Below are positions 33,992-43,205 of a stretch of DNA of 64,000 bases, in pieces. Numbering within the stretch: position 1 is the first letter of the stretch; each line of letters starts with the position of its first letter. The DNA is from Lentzea pudingi (lineage in GTDB: Bacteria > Actinomycetota > Actinomycetes > Mycobacteriales > Pseudonocardiaceae). Location of the stretch: NCBI RefSeq assembly GCF_014646255.1, contig NZ_BMNC01000010.1, forward strand, positions 1 through 64,000, in the 5' to 3' direction. The notes beneath the pieces were generated by a model. That model was not told where the DNA came from, searched no databases, and saw only the letters and a program-made list of their open reading frames with translations. The position numbers and the translations under genes were made by a program.

Positions 33992-34933
33992 ATGTCGCGC
34001 GTCGCGGCCATCGACTGCGGTACCAACTCGATCCGGCTGCTCATCGCGGACGTGACGAAGCGCGAGGACGGGACCGCGTGGCTGCGCGACGTCCACCGCG
34101 AGATGAAGATCGTCCGGCTCGGGCAGGGGGTGGACGCGACCGGGCGGCTGCACCCCGACGCGATCGAACGCACCCGGCAAGCCCTCCTCGACTACGCGCG
34201 CACGATGCAGCGCAAGGGTGTCGAAACGGCCCGCATGGTCGCCACGAGTGCCACGCGGGACGCGAGCAACCGCGACGAGTTCTTCGGGATGACCGAGGCG
34301 GTCCTCGGCGCGCCCGCGGAGGTGATCACCGGGGACGAGGAGGCGAGGCTGTCCTACCTCGGCGCGGTGGCCGACCTCGACCCGGACGAGGGGCCCTTCC
34401 TCGTCACCGATCTGGGTGGTGGCAGCACCGAGTTCGTCCTCGGCACGGGCTCCGAGGTGGAGGCCGCGAGGTCGATGGACATCGGCTGCGTGCGGCTGAC
34501 GGAGCGGTTCATCGCGTCGGATCCGCCCACGAAGGACGAAATTCAGCAGGCGGAAGCGTTTGCGCGTGCGGCGATCAAAGAGGCTTTCGAAGTCGTCCCG
34601 GTGGAGAAGACGAAGACGTGGATCGGGGTCGCCGGCACCGTCACCACATTGTCAGCCCTGGTCCAGGGGCTGGAGGTGTACAACAGCGACGATATTCACC
34701 TCAGCCGCATCACACTTGACAATGTTCGAGAAATCACCGACCGTATCCTCTCCATGACGCATGATGAGCGTGCCTCGCTGGGACCCATGCACCCCGGTCG
34801 AGTGGACGTGATCTGCGGTGGAGCGGTGGTACTGCGTGCGATTGCCGATGAGCTGGAGAATCGCGCGGGAATTCGCACGCTCGTGTGCAGCGAGCACGAC
34901 ATCCTCGACGGCATCGCGTTTTCGCTGGTCTAG
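33992..34933 (+). CDS. ppx: Ppx/GppA exopolyphosphatase/pppGpp phosphohydrolase
   Basis: 313 aa of the ASKHA-fold Ppx/GppA family, the short two-domain form usual in actinobacteria. AAIDCGTNSIRLLIADV is phosphate-binding loop 1, then TSATRDASN, TDLGGGSTEFVLG (loop 2) and IGVAGTVTTLSAL, ending in VICGGAVVLRAI. It degrades polyphosphate or related substrates. ATG 33992 has GGAG 6 nt upstream. It corresponds to Rv1026; in the ancestral order it follows DUF501. Confidence 0.93.
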   Translation: MSRVAAIDCGTNSIRLLIADVTKREDGTAWLRDVHREMKIVRLGQGVDATGRLHPDAIERTRQALLDYARTMQRKGVETARMVATSATRDASNRDEFFGMTEAVLGAPAEVITGDEEARLSYLGAVADLDPDEGPFLVTDLGGGSTEFVLGTGSEVEAARSMDIGCVRLTERFIASDPPTKDEIQQAEAFARAAIKEAFEVVPVEKTKTWIGVAGTVTTLSALVQGLEVYNSDDIHLSRITLDNVREITDRILSMTHDERASLGPMHPGRVDVICGGAVVLRAIADELENRAGIRTLVCSEHDILDGIAFSLV

Positions 34934-35031
34934 CGCCGAATTAAGGTCGCCTTGAGGTGATCGTGACAATTTTGTGACCGATTTCGATGCGCGTACTACT
35001 CGCCGCCCCGGTTAACGTCCTCTCACGTTTT

Positions 35032-35052
35032 GGGAGGTGGACGAGACCTCCC
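35032..35052 (+). promoter_or_regulatory. Leader hairpin upstream of the peptide-binding protein gene
   Basis: GGGAGGT and ACCTCCC pair around a 7-nt loop, 60 bases before the ATG of the binding protein. It could be an attenuator or an mRNA-stabilising element. The remaining 34934-35111 gap holds only AT-richer sequence (AATTAAG, ACAATTTTGTGAC) compatible with a promoter. Confidence 0.4.
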
Positions 35053-35111
35053 GGGGAGGCGCGCGCACGCAATATCTGCGGAGCGGCGCCGGGGAAAGGC
35101 GGGAGAGACTG

Positions 35112-36740
35112 ATGTCGCGATCACGGGTTGCGTGGGTGGCTTTGCCAGCCGCGCTCGCCATGACGCTCAGCGCATGCGGCGGCGGCGGTGGTAGCAGCAA
35201 CAACGCTGCCGATGGCAAGGACAACCCGGAAGGCACGGTGTCCATCTACGGCACCGAGCCCAAGAGCACCTTGTTCCCGGCCAACACGACCGAGGCCGGC
35301 GGTGGCAAGGTCACCGACTCGCTGTTCTCGCGGCTGGTCGGTTACAAGACCGAAGACGGCGCGCCCTACAACTTGATGGCCGACTCGATCACGACCAGTG
35401 ACGCGAAGGTCTACACGATCAAGCTCAAGCAGGGCTGGAAGTTCCACGACGGCACCGAGGTCAAGGCGAAGAACTTCGTCGACGCCTGGAACTGGGCCGC
35501 GTACGCGCCGAACGCGCAGCAGGCGGCATCGTTCTTCTCCCCGATCGCGGGCTTCGAGGACGTCCACCCGGCCGACGAGAACGCCAAGCCGGCCAAGGAC
35601 AAGATGTCCGGTCTCGAGCTCGTGGGCGACTACGAGTTCAAGGTCACCCTCAACGGCCCGACCTCGGTCTTCACGACGATGATCGGCTACACGCCGTTCT
35701 CGCCGATGGCCGACTCGTTCTTCGCGGACCCGAAGGCCGCCGAGGCCAAGCCGATCGGCAACGGCCCGCTGAAGTTCGTCTCCCGCACGCCGAACGCGCT
35801 GATCAAGATGGAGCGCTTCGACGACTACAAGGGCGAGGACAAGGTCCACTTCAAGACCTTGGACTACAAGATCTACTCCTCCCAGGAGACCGCGTACCAG
35901 GACCTGGTCGCGGGCAAGCTGGACTTCATGGAGGCCCTGCCCCCGTCGGCCAAGGTCGGCGAGAAGTACAAGGCCGACCTCGGTGACGCGGTCGTGAACG
36001 CCAACCTGCTCGGCCAGAGCGCGATCGCGTTCCCGCAGTACATCCCCGAGTTCAAGAACGTGAAGCTGCGCCAGGCCGTCTCGATGGCCATCAACCGCGA
36101 GCAGATCACGAAGACCGTTCTCGCCGGCTCGTACGTGCCGTCCACCAGCTTCGTGTCGCCCGGCATCAAGGGCTACCGCGCCGACACCTGTGGTGAGTAC
36201 TGCAAGTACAACCCGGAGAAGGCCAAGCAGCTGTTCCAGGAGTCGGGCTTCACCGGCAAGAAGCTGACCATCCAGTCCAACCAGGACGGTGGCCGCAAGG
36301 AGCCTCTCGAGGCTGCGTGCAACAGCATCAAGCAGGCGCTCGGCGTTGACTGCGAGTTCGTCGGTGCCACCAACTTCGGTGCGTTCCGCCAGATCGTCGA
36401 CGGCAAGCAGCTGACCGGCATGAGCCGTTCGGACTGGTCGGCCGACTACCCGTCGATCGAGAACTTCCTCAACCCGCTGTACCGCACCGGTGGTTCGTCG
36501 AACGACTCGAACTACTCGAACCCCGAGGTCGACGCCCTTCTGAAGAAGGCCGACGAGACGGCGAACGAGGACGAGGCGATCAAGATCTACCAGCAGGCGG
36601 AGGACATCATCGCCAAGGAACTGCCCTCCATGCCGACCTGGAACGAGAAGGGCATCGGCGGCCGTTCCAAGAACCTGCTCGCCGCGAAGATGTCGTTCAA
36701 GCGTCAGGGCGCTCTGGAGTCGTTCCGCGTCAAGGCCTGA
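35112..36740 (+). CDS. ABC peptide transporter, substrate-binding lipoprotein
   Basis: 542-aa SBP family 5 (DppA/OppA-like) protein. The signal RVAWVALPAALAMTLSAC gives a lipoprotein Cys near residue 22, followed by a Gly/Ser linker. Mature motifs are KLKQGWKFHDGTEVKAKNFV and DAWNWAAY, KNVKLRQAVSMAINREQI, and PSMPTWNEKGIG near the end. It binds oligopeptides outside the cell for the permease encoded next. ATG 35112 has GGGAGAG upstream; the longer open frame lacks a signal. First gene of a five-gene operon. Confidence 0.95.
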   Translation: MSRSRVAWVALPAALAMTLSACGGGGGSSNNAADGKDNPEGTVSIYGTEPKSTLFPANTTEAGGGKVTDSLFSRLVGYKTEDGAPYNLMADSITTSDAKVYTIKLKQGWKFHDGTEVKAKNFVDAWNWAAYAPNAQQAASFFSPIAGFEDVHPADENAKPAKDKMSGLELVGDYEFKVTLNGPTSVFTTMIGYTPFSPMADSFFADPKAAEAKPIGNGPLKFVSRTPNALIKMERFDDYKGEDKVHFKTLDYKIYSSQETAYQDLVAGKLDFMEALPPSAKVGEKYKADLGDAVVNANLLGQSAIAFPQYIPEFKNVKLRQAVSMAINREQITKTVLAGSYVPSTSFVSPGIKGYRADTCGEYCKYNPEKAKQLFQESGFTGKKLTIQSNQDGGRKEPLEAACNSIKQALGVDCEFVGATNFGAFRQIVDGKQLTGMSRSDWSADYPSIENFLNPLYRTGGSSNDSNYSNPEVDALLKKADETANEDEAIKIYQQAEDIIAKELPSMPTWNEKGIGGRSKNLLAAKMSFKRQGALESFRVKA

Positions 36741-36772
36741 TTGCCGAACACCTGAGTTCTGAGCACACCGTC

Positions 36773-36812
36773 CGGCCCCGCGTCCACGAAGCGTTACGGG
36801 CGCGGGGCCGGA
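36773..36812 (+). terminator. Intercistronic hairpin after the binding-protein gene
   Basis: Perfect 11-bp arms CCGGCCCCGCG / CGCGGGGCCGG with an 18-nt loop in the 121-nt gap between binding protein and permease genes. Such hairpins commonly reduce read-through or protect the upstream message, giving more binding protein than permease. Confidence 0.65.
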
Positions 36813-36861
36813 GCGGTGTCCAGGACCTTGGGCGCCCCCCACCACGCAAGGAGCCGACCTC

Positions 36862-37791
36862 ATGGGTCGCTATGTGCTGCGCCGTCTGCTGCAGCTGATA
36901 CCGGTCTTCCTGGGGACCACTTTTCTGATCTACGCCCTCGTCTGGGCCATCCCGCAGGACCCCTTCGCGGGCAAGTGCGGCCAGCGGCCGTGCGATCCGG
37001 CCTACATCGCCGAGATGAGCCAGAAGCTCAACCTCAACGACCCGTTGGTCGTCCAGTACTTCAAGTACCTGGGCAACCTGCTCGTCGGTGACTTCGGCAC
37101 CACCTTCAACGGCGTCTCCGTCGGTGAGCAGATCGCCACCTCGTGGCCGATCACCCTCAAGATGGGCATCATCGCGCTGATCATCGAGGCCGTCATCGGC
37201 ATCATCGCCGGCGTCCTCACCGGTCTGCGCAAGCAGGGCTTCCTGGACAACCTCGTCCTCGTCTCGACCCTGTTCCTGATCTCGCTCCCGGTCTTCGTCA
37301 CCGGTTTCGTGCTGCGGCTCTACCTCGGCCCGCAGGGCTTCGACCTGATGGACACCTCGGTCAGCTCCGATCCGACGTTCGGCGAGCTCATCCTGCCCGG
37401 CTTCGTGCTCGGCAGTCTCTCGATGGCCTACGTGGCCCGGCTGACCCGGTCGAGCATCGTCGAGAACCGGCGCGCGGACTACGTGCGCACGGCCATCGCG
37501 AAGGGCCAGCCGCAGAGCCGCGTCGTCGGCATCCACCTGCTGCGCAACTCCCTGATCCCGGTGATCACGTTCCTCGGGACCGACCTCGGTGCCCTCATGG
37601 GCGGCGCGATCGTCACCGAGGGCGTCTTCAACATCAACGGCATCGGCGGTCTGATCTTCCGCGGCATCCAGGAGAAGGAAGGCATCATGGTCACGGGCAT
37701 CGTGACCCTGCTGGTCCTCGTCTACCTGCTGATGAGCCTGATCGTCGACCTCCTGTACGCCGTTCTCGACCCGAGGATTCGCTATGAGTGA
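36862..37791 (+). CDS. ABC peptide transporter permease (DppB/OppB-like)
   Basis: 309-aa integral membrane protein with six predicted helices. MGRYVLRRLLQLIPVFLGTT is the classic DppB N terminus. The EAA loop reads YVRTAIAKGQPQSRVVGIHL, the site that contacts the ATPases. A small Cys-containing insertion (GKCGQRPCD) follows helix 1. It overlaps the next permease gene by 8 nt. Confidence 0.95.
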   Translation: MGRYVLRRLLQLIPVFLGTTFLIYALVWAIPQDPFAGKCGQRPCDPAYIAEMSQKLNLNDPLVVQYFKYLGNLLVGDFGTTFNGVSVGEQIATSWPITLKMGIIALIIEAVIGIIAGVLTGLRKQGFLDNLVLVSTLFLISLPVFVTGFVLRLYLGPQGFDLMDTSVSSDPTFGELILPGFVLGSLSMAYVARLTRSSIVENRRADYVRTAIAKGQPQSRVVGIHLLRNSLIPVITFLGTDLGALMGGAIVTEGVFNINGIGGLIFRGIQEKEGIMVTGIVTLLVLVYLLMSLIVDLLYAVLDPRIRYE

Positions 37792-38758
37792 CCCAGGATC
37801 CGTGTCCGGCGGGGCCGGACTCGAGGCGTCCGCGGCGGCAGGAGTCGACCAGCTCAGCCATGTCGACGACTCGTCGCAGAAGCAGAAGAAGCCGCGCTCG
37901 CTCTGGAGCGACGCGTGGGGCGAGCTCCGCAGCAAGCCCACGTTCATCATCTCGCTGGTGATCATCGCGATCATCGTCCTGATGGCGATCTGGCCGACGC
38001 TGTTCACGTCGGTCGACCCGCGTGCGGCCGACCTCGACAAGTCGCTGCAGTCGCCTTCGGGTGACGCGTGGTTCGGCTACGACCTGCAGGGCTACGACGT
38101 CTACGCCCGTGCGATGCACGGTGCTCGCGCGTCGCTTCTGGTCGGCATCTTCGCGACGCTGCTGACCGTGCTGATCGGGTCGACCGTCGGCATCATCGCG
38201 GGCTACGCGAAGACGTGGATCGACAGCCTGCTGTCGCGGTTCAGCGACATCTTCGCCGGCATCCCGTTCGTGCTCGGTGCGATCGTCATCCTGACGACGC
38301 TCAACGCGCCCACGGAGAACCCCGGCGTCTTCCGGATCATCACGCAGGTGGTGCTCTCGATCGCCGTGCTGTCGTGGCCGGTGGCCATGCGCATCATGCG
38401 TTCGGCGACCCTGGTCGCGAAGCAGCAGGACTACGTCAAGGCCGCGCGTGGCCTCGGTGCGTCCCCGCTGCGGATCGTGTTCCGGCACCTGCTGCCGAAC
38501 ACCGTGGCGCCCGTGCTGGTGTACGCGACGATCGCCCTGGGTGCCTTCATCGGCGCCGAGGCGACGCTGGCGTTCCTCGGCATCGGCCTGCGTCCGCCGG
38601 TGGTGTCGTGGGGCGTGATGATCTCGGAGTCGCGCGACTACTTCCAGTCGGCTCCGCACATGCTGCTGTTCCCCGCGGGCTTCGTCACGATCACCGTGCT
38701 GGCCTTCGTCATGCTCGGTGACGCCGTGCGCGACGCCCTCGACCCCAAGTCCCGATAG
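37784..38758 (+). CDS. ABC peptide transporter permease (DppC/OppC-like)
   Basis: 324 aa. A soluble N-terminal extension (45 residues, Ser/Gln-rich) precedes LWSDAWGELRSKPTFIISLV, and then the DppC core follows: FGYDLQGYDVYARAMHGARA, EAA loop YVKAARGLGASPLRIVFRHL, and EATLAFLGIGLRPPVVSWG. Together with DppB-like it forms the membrane channel. Starts 8 nt inside the previous gene. Confidence 0.95.
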   Translation: MSDPGSVSGGAGLEASAAAGVDQLSHVDDSSQKQKKPRSLWSDAWGELRSKPTFIISLVIIAIIVLMAIWPTLFTSVDPRAADLDKSLQSPSGDAWFGYDLQGYDVYARAMHGARASLLVGIFATLLTVLIGSTVGIIAGYAKTWIDSLLSRFSDIFAGIPFVLGAIVILTTLNAPTENPGVFRIITQVVLSIAVLSWPVAMRIMRSATLVAKQQDYVKAARGLGASPLRIVFRHLLPNTVAPVLVYATIALGAFIGAEATLAFLGIGLRPPVVSWGVMISESRDYFQSAPHMLLFPAGFVTITVLAFVMLGDAVRDALDPKSR

Positions 38759-38767
38759 GGGAATCCT

Positions 38768-39754
38768 GTGACTCAGCCATTGCTGGAGGTCGAGGATCTC
38801 CACGTGGAATTCCGCACCCGCGACGGTGTCGCGAAGGTGCTCAACGGCGTCTCGTACCACGTCTCGGCAGGCGAAACCCTTGCCGTGCTGGGCGAATCCG
38901 GTTCCGGCAAGTCCGTGACGGCCCAGACGATCATGGGCATCCTGGACACGCCGCCGGGGTTCATCACCAACGGTTCGATCAAGTTCCGCGGTGAGGACCT
39001 GCTGACCCAGTCGGCGGAAGAGCGCCGAATGGTTCGTGGCGAGGGCATCGCCATGATCTTCCAGGACGCGCTGTCGGCCCTGAACCCCGTGTTCACCATC
39101 GGGTTCCAGATCGAGGAGCAGCTCAAGGTCCGCCGCGGGCTGTCCAAAGCGGACGCTCGCAAGCGGGCGGTCGAGCTCCTCGACCAGGTGAAGATCCCGA
39201 ACGCCAAGGGACGGGTCAACGACTACCCGCACCAGTTCTCCGGCGGTATGCGGCAGCGCGCGATGATCGCGATGTCGCTGGCGCTCGACCCGGAGCTGCT
39301 GATCGCGGACGAGCCCACGACCGCGCTGGACGTCACCGTGCAGGCCCAGATCATGGACCTGCTGGCGGAGATCCAGAAGGAACGCGACATGGGCATGATC
39401 CTGATCACCCACGACCTCGGCGTCGTCGCCGACGTCGCGGACCGGATCTCGGTCATGTACGCGGGCCGCATCGTCGAGCACGCCGACGTCTACGAGCTGT
39501 TCCGCGCGCCGGGGCACCCGTACACCGAGTCGCTGCTCGAGTCCCTGCCCCGCGTGGACCTGCGCGGCCAGGAGCTCAAGACGATCAAGGGTCTGCCGCC
39601 GTCGCTGACCAACATCCCGCCCGGCTGCCCGTTCAACCCGCGCTGCCCGCGCGTGTTCGACCGGTGCGTCACCGAGGTCCCTGCCGTGCACAACCTCGGC
39701 ATGGGCCGCACCAGCCGGTGCCACATCGCGGAGGAGGTGGTCGCTCGTGGCTGA
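38768..39754 (+). CDS. ABC peptide transporter ATPase (DppD/OppD-like)
   Basis: 328 aa from GTG 38768. Walker A GESGSGKSVT, Q-loop IFQDALSALNP, signature FSGGMRQRAMIA, Walker B LLIADEPTTALD, switch His in ITHDLG. The C-terminal oligopeptide-transporter domain has CPFNPRCPRVFDRC, which in relatives binds an iron-sulfur cluster. It couples ATP hydrolysis to peptide import. Confidence 0.95.
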   Translation: MTQPLLEVEDLHVEFRTRDGVAKVLNGVSYHVSAGETLAVLGESGSGKSVTAQTIMGILDTPPGFITNGSIKFRGEDLLTQSAEERRMVRGEGIAMIFQDALSALNPVFTIGFQIEEQLKVRRGLSKADARKRAVELLDQVKIPNAKGRVNDYPHQFSGGMRQRAMIAMSLALDPELLIADEPTTALDVTVQAQIMDLLAEIQKERDMGMILITHDLGVVADVADRISVMYAGRIVEHADVYELFRAPGHPYTESLLESLPRVDLRGQELKTIKGLPPSLTNIPPGCPFNPRCPRVFDRCVTEVPAVHNLGMGRTSRCHIAEEVVARG

Positions 39755-40742
39755 GCCGATCCTGGAGGTCGAGAACCTCGTCAAGCACTTCCCGGTCCGC
39801 GTCGGCGTGCTGTTCAAGCGCACCGTGGGCCACGTCAAGGCCGTCGACGGCGTCTCGTTCTCGCTCAACAAGGGCGAGACCCTCGGCGTCGTGGGCGAGT
39901 CCGGCTGTGGCAAGTCCACGCTGGCCCAGGTGCTGATGCGCCTGGAGCCGCCGACGTCCGGCGTCGCGCGCTTCGAGGGGCGCGACATCTTCGGCATGAA
40001 GGGCTCGGAGCTGCGCAAGCTGCGCCGGGACATCCAGATCGTGCTGCAGGACCCGTACACGTCGCTGAACCCGCGCATGACGGTCGGCGACATCGTCGGG
40101 GAGCCCTTCGAGATCCACACCGAGGTCGCGCCCAAGGGCTCGCGCCGGCAGAAGGTCCAGGAACTGCTGGAGACCGTGGGTCTCAACCCGGAGCACATCA
40201 ACCGGTACCCGCACCAGTTCTCCGGCGGTCAGCGCCAGCGCATCGGCATCGCCCGCGCGCTGGCGTTGAAGCCCAAGGTGATCGTGTGCGACGAGCCGGT
40301 GTCCGCTCTGGACGTGTCGATCCAGGCGCAGGTCATGAACCTGCTGGGCGACCTGCAGAGCGAGATGGGTCTCTCGTACGTCTTCATCGCGCACGACCTG
40401 TCGGTGGTCCGCCACCTGTCGGACCGCGTCGCGGTGATGTACCTCGGCAAGATCGTGGAGATCGGCACCGAGGAAGAGATCTACGAGCGCCCGATGCACC
40501 CGTACACGCAGGCCCTGCTGTCGGCCGTGCCGGTGCCGGACCCGACCCAGCGCGGCCGGCGCGACGTCATCCGCCTGACGGGTGACGTGCCCTCGCCGAT
40601 CGACCCGCCGTCGGGCTGCCGGTTCCGCACGCGGTGCTGGAAGGCGCAGGACATCTGCGCGACCGAGGTTCCCGAGCTGGTGTCGCGCAACGGGGGCCAC
40701 CCCGCGGCGTGCCACTTCGCGGAGGAGCGCGCGGTCGTCTGA
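39747..40742 (+). CDS. ABC peptide transporter ATPase (DppF/OppF-like)
   Basis: 331 aa from GTG 39747, overlapping the previous gene by 8 nt. Walker A GESGCGKSTLA, Q-loop VLQDPYTSLNPRM, signature FSGGQRQRIGIA, Walker B VIVCDEPVSALD. The C-terminal FRTRCWKAQDICA keeps the Cys-rich motif. Last gene of the importer operon; convergent with the following kinase-like gene. Confidence 0.95.
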   Translation: MAEPILEVENLVKHFPVRVGVLFKRTVGHVKAVDGVSFSLNKGETLGVVGESGCGKSTLAQVLMRLEPPTSGVARFEGRDIFGMKGSELRKLRRDIQIVLQDPYTSLNPRMTVGDIVGEPFEIHTEVAPKGSRRQKVQELLETVGLNPEHINRYPHQFSGGQRQRIGIARALALKPKVIVCDEPVSALDVSIQAQVMNLLGDLQSEMGLSYVFIAHDLSVVRHLSDRVAVMYLGKIVEIGTEEEIYERPMHPYTQALLSAVPVPDPTQRGRRDVIRLTGDVPSPIDPPSGCRFRTRCWKAQDICATEVPELVSRNGGHPAACHFAEERAVV

Positions 40743-40747
40743 CCGTT

Positions 40748-41314
40748 CTACGTGGTTGAGGGGTCGTGCCTGCGGGCGCGGCCCCTCAACTCGTCGAAGG
40801 CCCTTGTGGTCGGTGGCCGGCCGACGAACCGCTTGATGGCTCTTGCACATTCGCGCGGGCTGTTCAGGCCGGTGTCGACCTCGAAGTCGTAGAGCCCGTG
40901 CTGGTGGACGCTCAGCAGCTGTCTCGCCGCGGCACCCGGCGTCCGGTCACCCCGCGCCCGTTCGCGCCGCTCCAGTTCTTCTGGAGGGCAATGGACGCCC
41001 ACGAACACGACGTCCAGGCCTTCGAGGACGTCGAGGCAGTCCTGCAGCCGCCACGGCTCGCTCAGCACGTGGTCGACGACGACGTCGTTGCCCGCCTGGG
41101 CCATGCCCGCCACCGCGCGGTGGAAGCCCGCCCTGGTGCGCTGCAGGAGTTCTTGCTGCGCGATGGCGTCGAGCTCCAGCGTGCGTTCGACGGCGCGCAT
41201 GGCACCGAAGGCGTCGACGCTCAGGTGGAAGAACGGGGTGTCCAGCTCCTTCAAGAGCTCCGCGGCGATGCTCGACTTGCCGGAGCTGGACGTCCCGTTC
41301 AGGAAGATGATCAC
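40748..41314 (-). CDS. CPT-like P-loop kinase
   Basis: 188 aa with Walker A LNGTSSSGKSSIA at the extreme N terminus. FFHLSVDAFGAM, NDVVVDHVLSEPWRLQDCLD, and VHCPPEELERRERARGDR (LID-type arginines) follow. The pattern matches the chloramphenicol 3-O-phosphotransferase (CPT) family, whose members phosphorylate small hydroxylated molecules. Real resistance activity cannot be inferred. Its ATG overlaps the GNAT stop by 4 nt. Confidence 0.75.
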   Translation of the reverse strand: MIIFLNGTSSSGKSSIAAELLKELDTPFFHLSVDAFGAMRAVERTLELDAIAQQELLQRTRAGFHRAVAGMAQAGNDVVVDHVLSEPWRLQDCLDVLEGLDVVFVGVHCPPEELERRERARGDRTPGAAARQLLSVHQHGLYDFEVDTGLNSPRECARAIKRFVGRPPTTRAFDELRGRARRHDPSTT

Positions 41315-41739
41315 GGGCGGGCGAGGTCGGTGAGCGAGACGCCGGGACCGACCTCGCGCGTGCCGGTCTCGACGAACCCGCGCTTGCGGTAGAGCTTCAG
41401 CGCGGGCTCGTTCTTCGTGCCCGTGCTGACGACCTGCGGCCCGTCCGGCAGCGCGTCGAGGAGCTTCGTCGCGATGCCCCTCCGGTGAGCGCGCGGGTGC
41501 ACGACCAGCCGGTGGATGTCCACAGTGGACCCGTCGAGCCGGTACGACACGGCGCCGGTCAGACCTTCCTCGTCGTAGATCCCGAGGAACGTCTCACCGC
41601 ACGCCCTGAGCTCGTCGAGCGACTCGTGCAACGGCGGTATGCCGTCGAAGCCGATGAGCTCGGCTTCGACGGCATACGCCAGACGTTGCACCGTCCAGAG
41701 TTCGCGCAGGACGGCGTCGTCGGACAGGTCGAGGATCAC
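41311..41739 (-). CDS. GNAT acetyltransferase
   Basis: 142 aa. The acetyl-CoA site is IHRLVVHPRAHRRGIATKLL; GTKNEPALKLYRKRGFVETG is the usual C-terminal strand-helix. It sits between the S10 peptidase and CPT-like kinase genes with 4-nt overlaps on both sides, so the three are one translationally coupled operon. Substrate unknown. Confidence 0.9.
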   Translation of the reverse strand: MILDLSDDAVLRELWTVQRLAYAVEAELIGFDGIPPLHESLDELRACGETFLGIYDEEGLTGAVSYRLDGSTVDIHRLVVHPRAHRRGIATKLLDALPDGPQVVSTGTKNEPALKLYRKRGFVETGTREVGPGVSLTDLARP

Positions 41740-43193
41740 GTGTTGGAGGAGTTCCGCACGAACGCCGCCAGGTCCTCGGACTGCTGGATCCTGCTGGGCT
41801 CGTGGACGTACATCATGTGGCCGGCCGGGTAGTAGGCCGACTCGATGTTCGCCGTGAGCTCCTTGGGGATCTGCAGGTGCGCGATGAGGTGTTCGGCCGC
41901 GAAGTACGGCGTGGCGCCGTCGAACCAGCCGAACGCGACGTGGACCTTGAGGTGCGGGTTCGCCCGCATCGCCGCCGAGAGCTTGCCCGCCGTCGTGACG
42001 TGGCGGCCCTCGAACTCCTTGTACGACCAGTTCTCGATGACCCGCGCGAGAACCTCGTACGGCAGGTCGCTCGAGTAACCGAGCTCGGCGTGCAGGTAGT
42101 GGTTGAGCACGGCCGAGTACGGGCCGAGGATCGCGTCGATGGACGGGTCCGCGGAGATGCCCTCGCGGCCGTAGTCCGTGTCCCAGCCGGTGAAGCGGGC
42201 GTCGATGCGGCCGACGGTCCTGCGGTCGCGGCGCAGCAGCTCCGTGAAGAACCGGATGTGCTCGATGCGCAGGTCGACCGCGTCCACGTACTCCTCGGAC
42301 AGGCCGGTGAGCCGCGCGAGCTTCTCGATCGCCGCGGCGCGCTCGACGTCGGTGAGCCGGTTGCCGCGCGCGAGGGCGTAGGGGTAGTCGCGGACCGCGA
42401 ACTCCTCGGCCTCGGCGAGCACCTCCTTCAGCGGGCGGTCGCCGTGCAGGCCGTGGTAGTTCGCGATGGCCGCGTACGTCGGCAGGAAGAGCGTGTAGGC
42501 GAGGTCGTGGCCCTCGTTGAACTCGAGCGTCGCGAAGTCCAGCACCGACGAGATCAGCATGAGCCCGTTGAGGTACATGCCGTACTTCTTCTGCAGGTGC
42601 TCGGCGAGACCGGCCGCGCGGAGGGTGCCGTACGACTCGCCGCAGAGGAACTTCGGCGACATCCAGCGGCCGTTGCGCGAGGTCCAGAGCCGGATGATCT
42701 CGGCGATGGACTCGATGTCGGGCTGGTAGCCGTGGTAGTTGCCGGGCTTCTCACCCTGCGCGGCCCGGGAGAAGCCGGTCGACACGGGGTCGATGAACAC
42801 CAGGTCGCTCTCGGCGAGCAGGCTCTCCTCGTTGTCCGCGATCCCGTACGGCGGTGCGGTGAGGTTGCCGACGTCGCCGCTGAGCACCCGGCGCGGCCCG
42901 AGGAGCCCCATGTGCAGCCACACGCTCGCGGAACCCGGCCCGCCGTTGAACGCGAACGTCACGGGCCGCTTCAACGGGTCGGCGCCGTCGAGCGTGTAGG
43001 TGGTCACGAACACCTCGGCCTTGGGCTTGTGGCCCTCGAACACGCCGTCCTTGAGCACTTCTTCCTTGAGCACGATCCGCCCGGTGGTGGCGGTGTAGTT
43101 CAGCTCGCGGCCCTTGACGGTGATGCTGTGCTGGGTGGTGACCAGATCATCAGCGGGAGACTCGGGCTTCTCTTCGGTCTTCTCCTCGGACAT
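41736..43193 (-). CDS. S10-family serine carboxypeptidase-like protein
   Basis: About 485 aa from ATG 43191-43193. Catalytic Ser in FLCGESYGTLRAAGL, FAFNGGPGSASVWLHMGLLG as the oxyanion/substrate region, and the His in AYYPAGHMMYVHE. The start MSEEKTEEKPESPADD is acidic, and no signal peptide is seen, so it may act in the cytoplasm, unlike eukaryotic vacuolar relatives. The frame is open far upstream, but that part overlaps the divergent UDG gene. First gene of a three-gene operon. Confidence 0.9.
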   Translation of the reverse strand: MSEEKTEEKPESPADDLVTTQHSITVKGRELNYTATTGRIVLKEEVLKDGVFEGHKPKAEVFVTTYTLDGADPLKRPVTFAFNGGPGSASVWLHMGLLGPRRVLSGDVGNLTAPPYGIADNEESLLAESDLVFIDPVSTGFSRAAQGEKPGNYHGYQPDIESIAEIIRLWTSRNGRWMSPKFLCGESYGTLRAAGLAEHLQKKYGMYLNGLMLISSVLDFATLEFNEGHDLAYTLFLPTYAAIANYHGLHGDRPLKEVLAEAEEFAVRDYPYALARGNRLTDVERAAAIEKLARLTGLSEEYVDAVDLRIEHIRFFTELLRRDRRTVGRIDARFTGWDTDYGREGISADPSIDAILGPYSAVLNHYLHAELGYSSDLPYEVLARVIENWSYKEFEGRHVTTAGKLSAAMRANPHLKVHVAFGWFDGATPYFAAEHLIAHLQIPKELTANIESAYYPAGHMMYVHEPSRIQQSEDLAAFVRNSSNT

Positions 43194-43205
43194 GGGAGCA
43201 ACACT

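Noticed and set aside
37691..40201. Long minus-strand frame opposite the dpp genes
   Set aside because: Shadow of the permease and ATPase genes; no start, RBS or recognisable domain.
41802..43205. Upstream extension of the UDG frame as an N-terminal domain
   Set aside because: It is antisense to the S10 peptidase gene and reads as a Val/Arg/Glu-rich shadow sequence.
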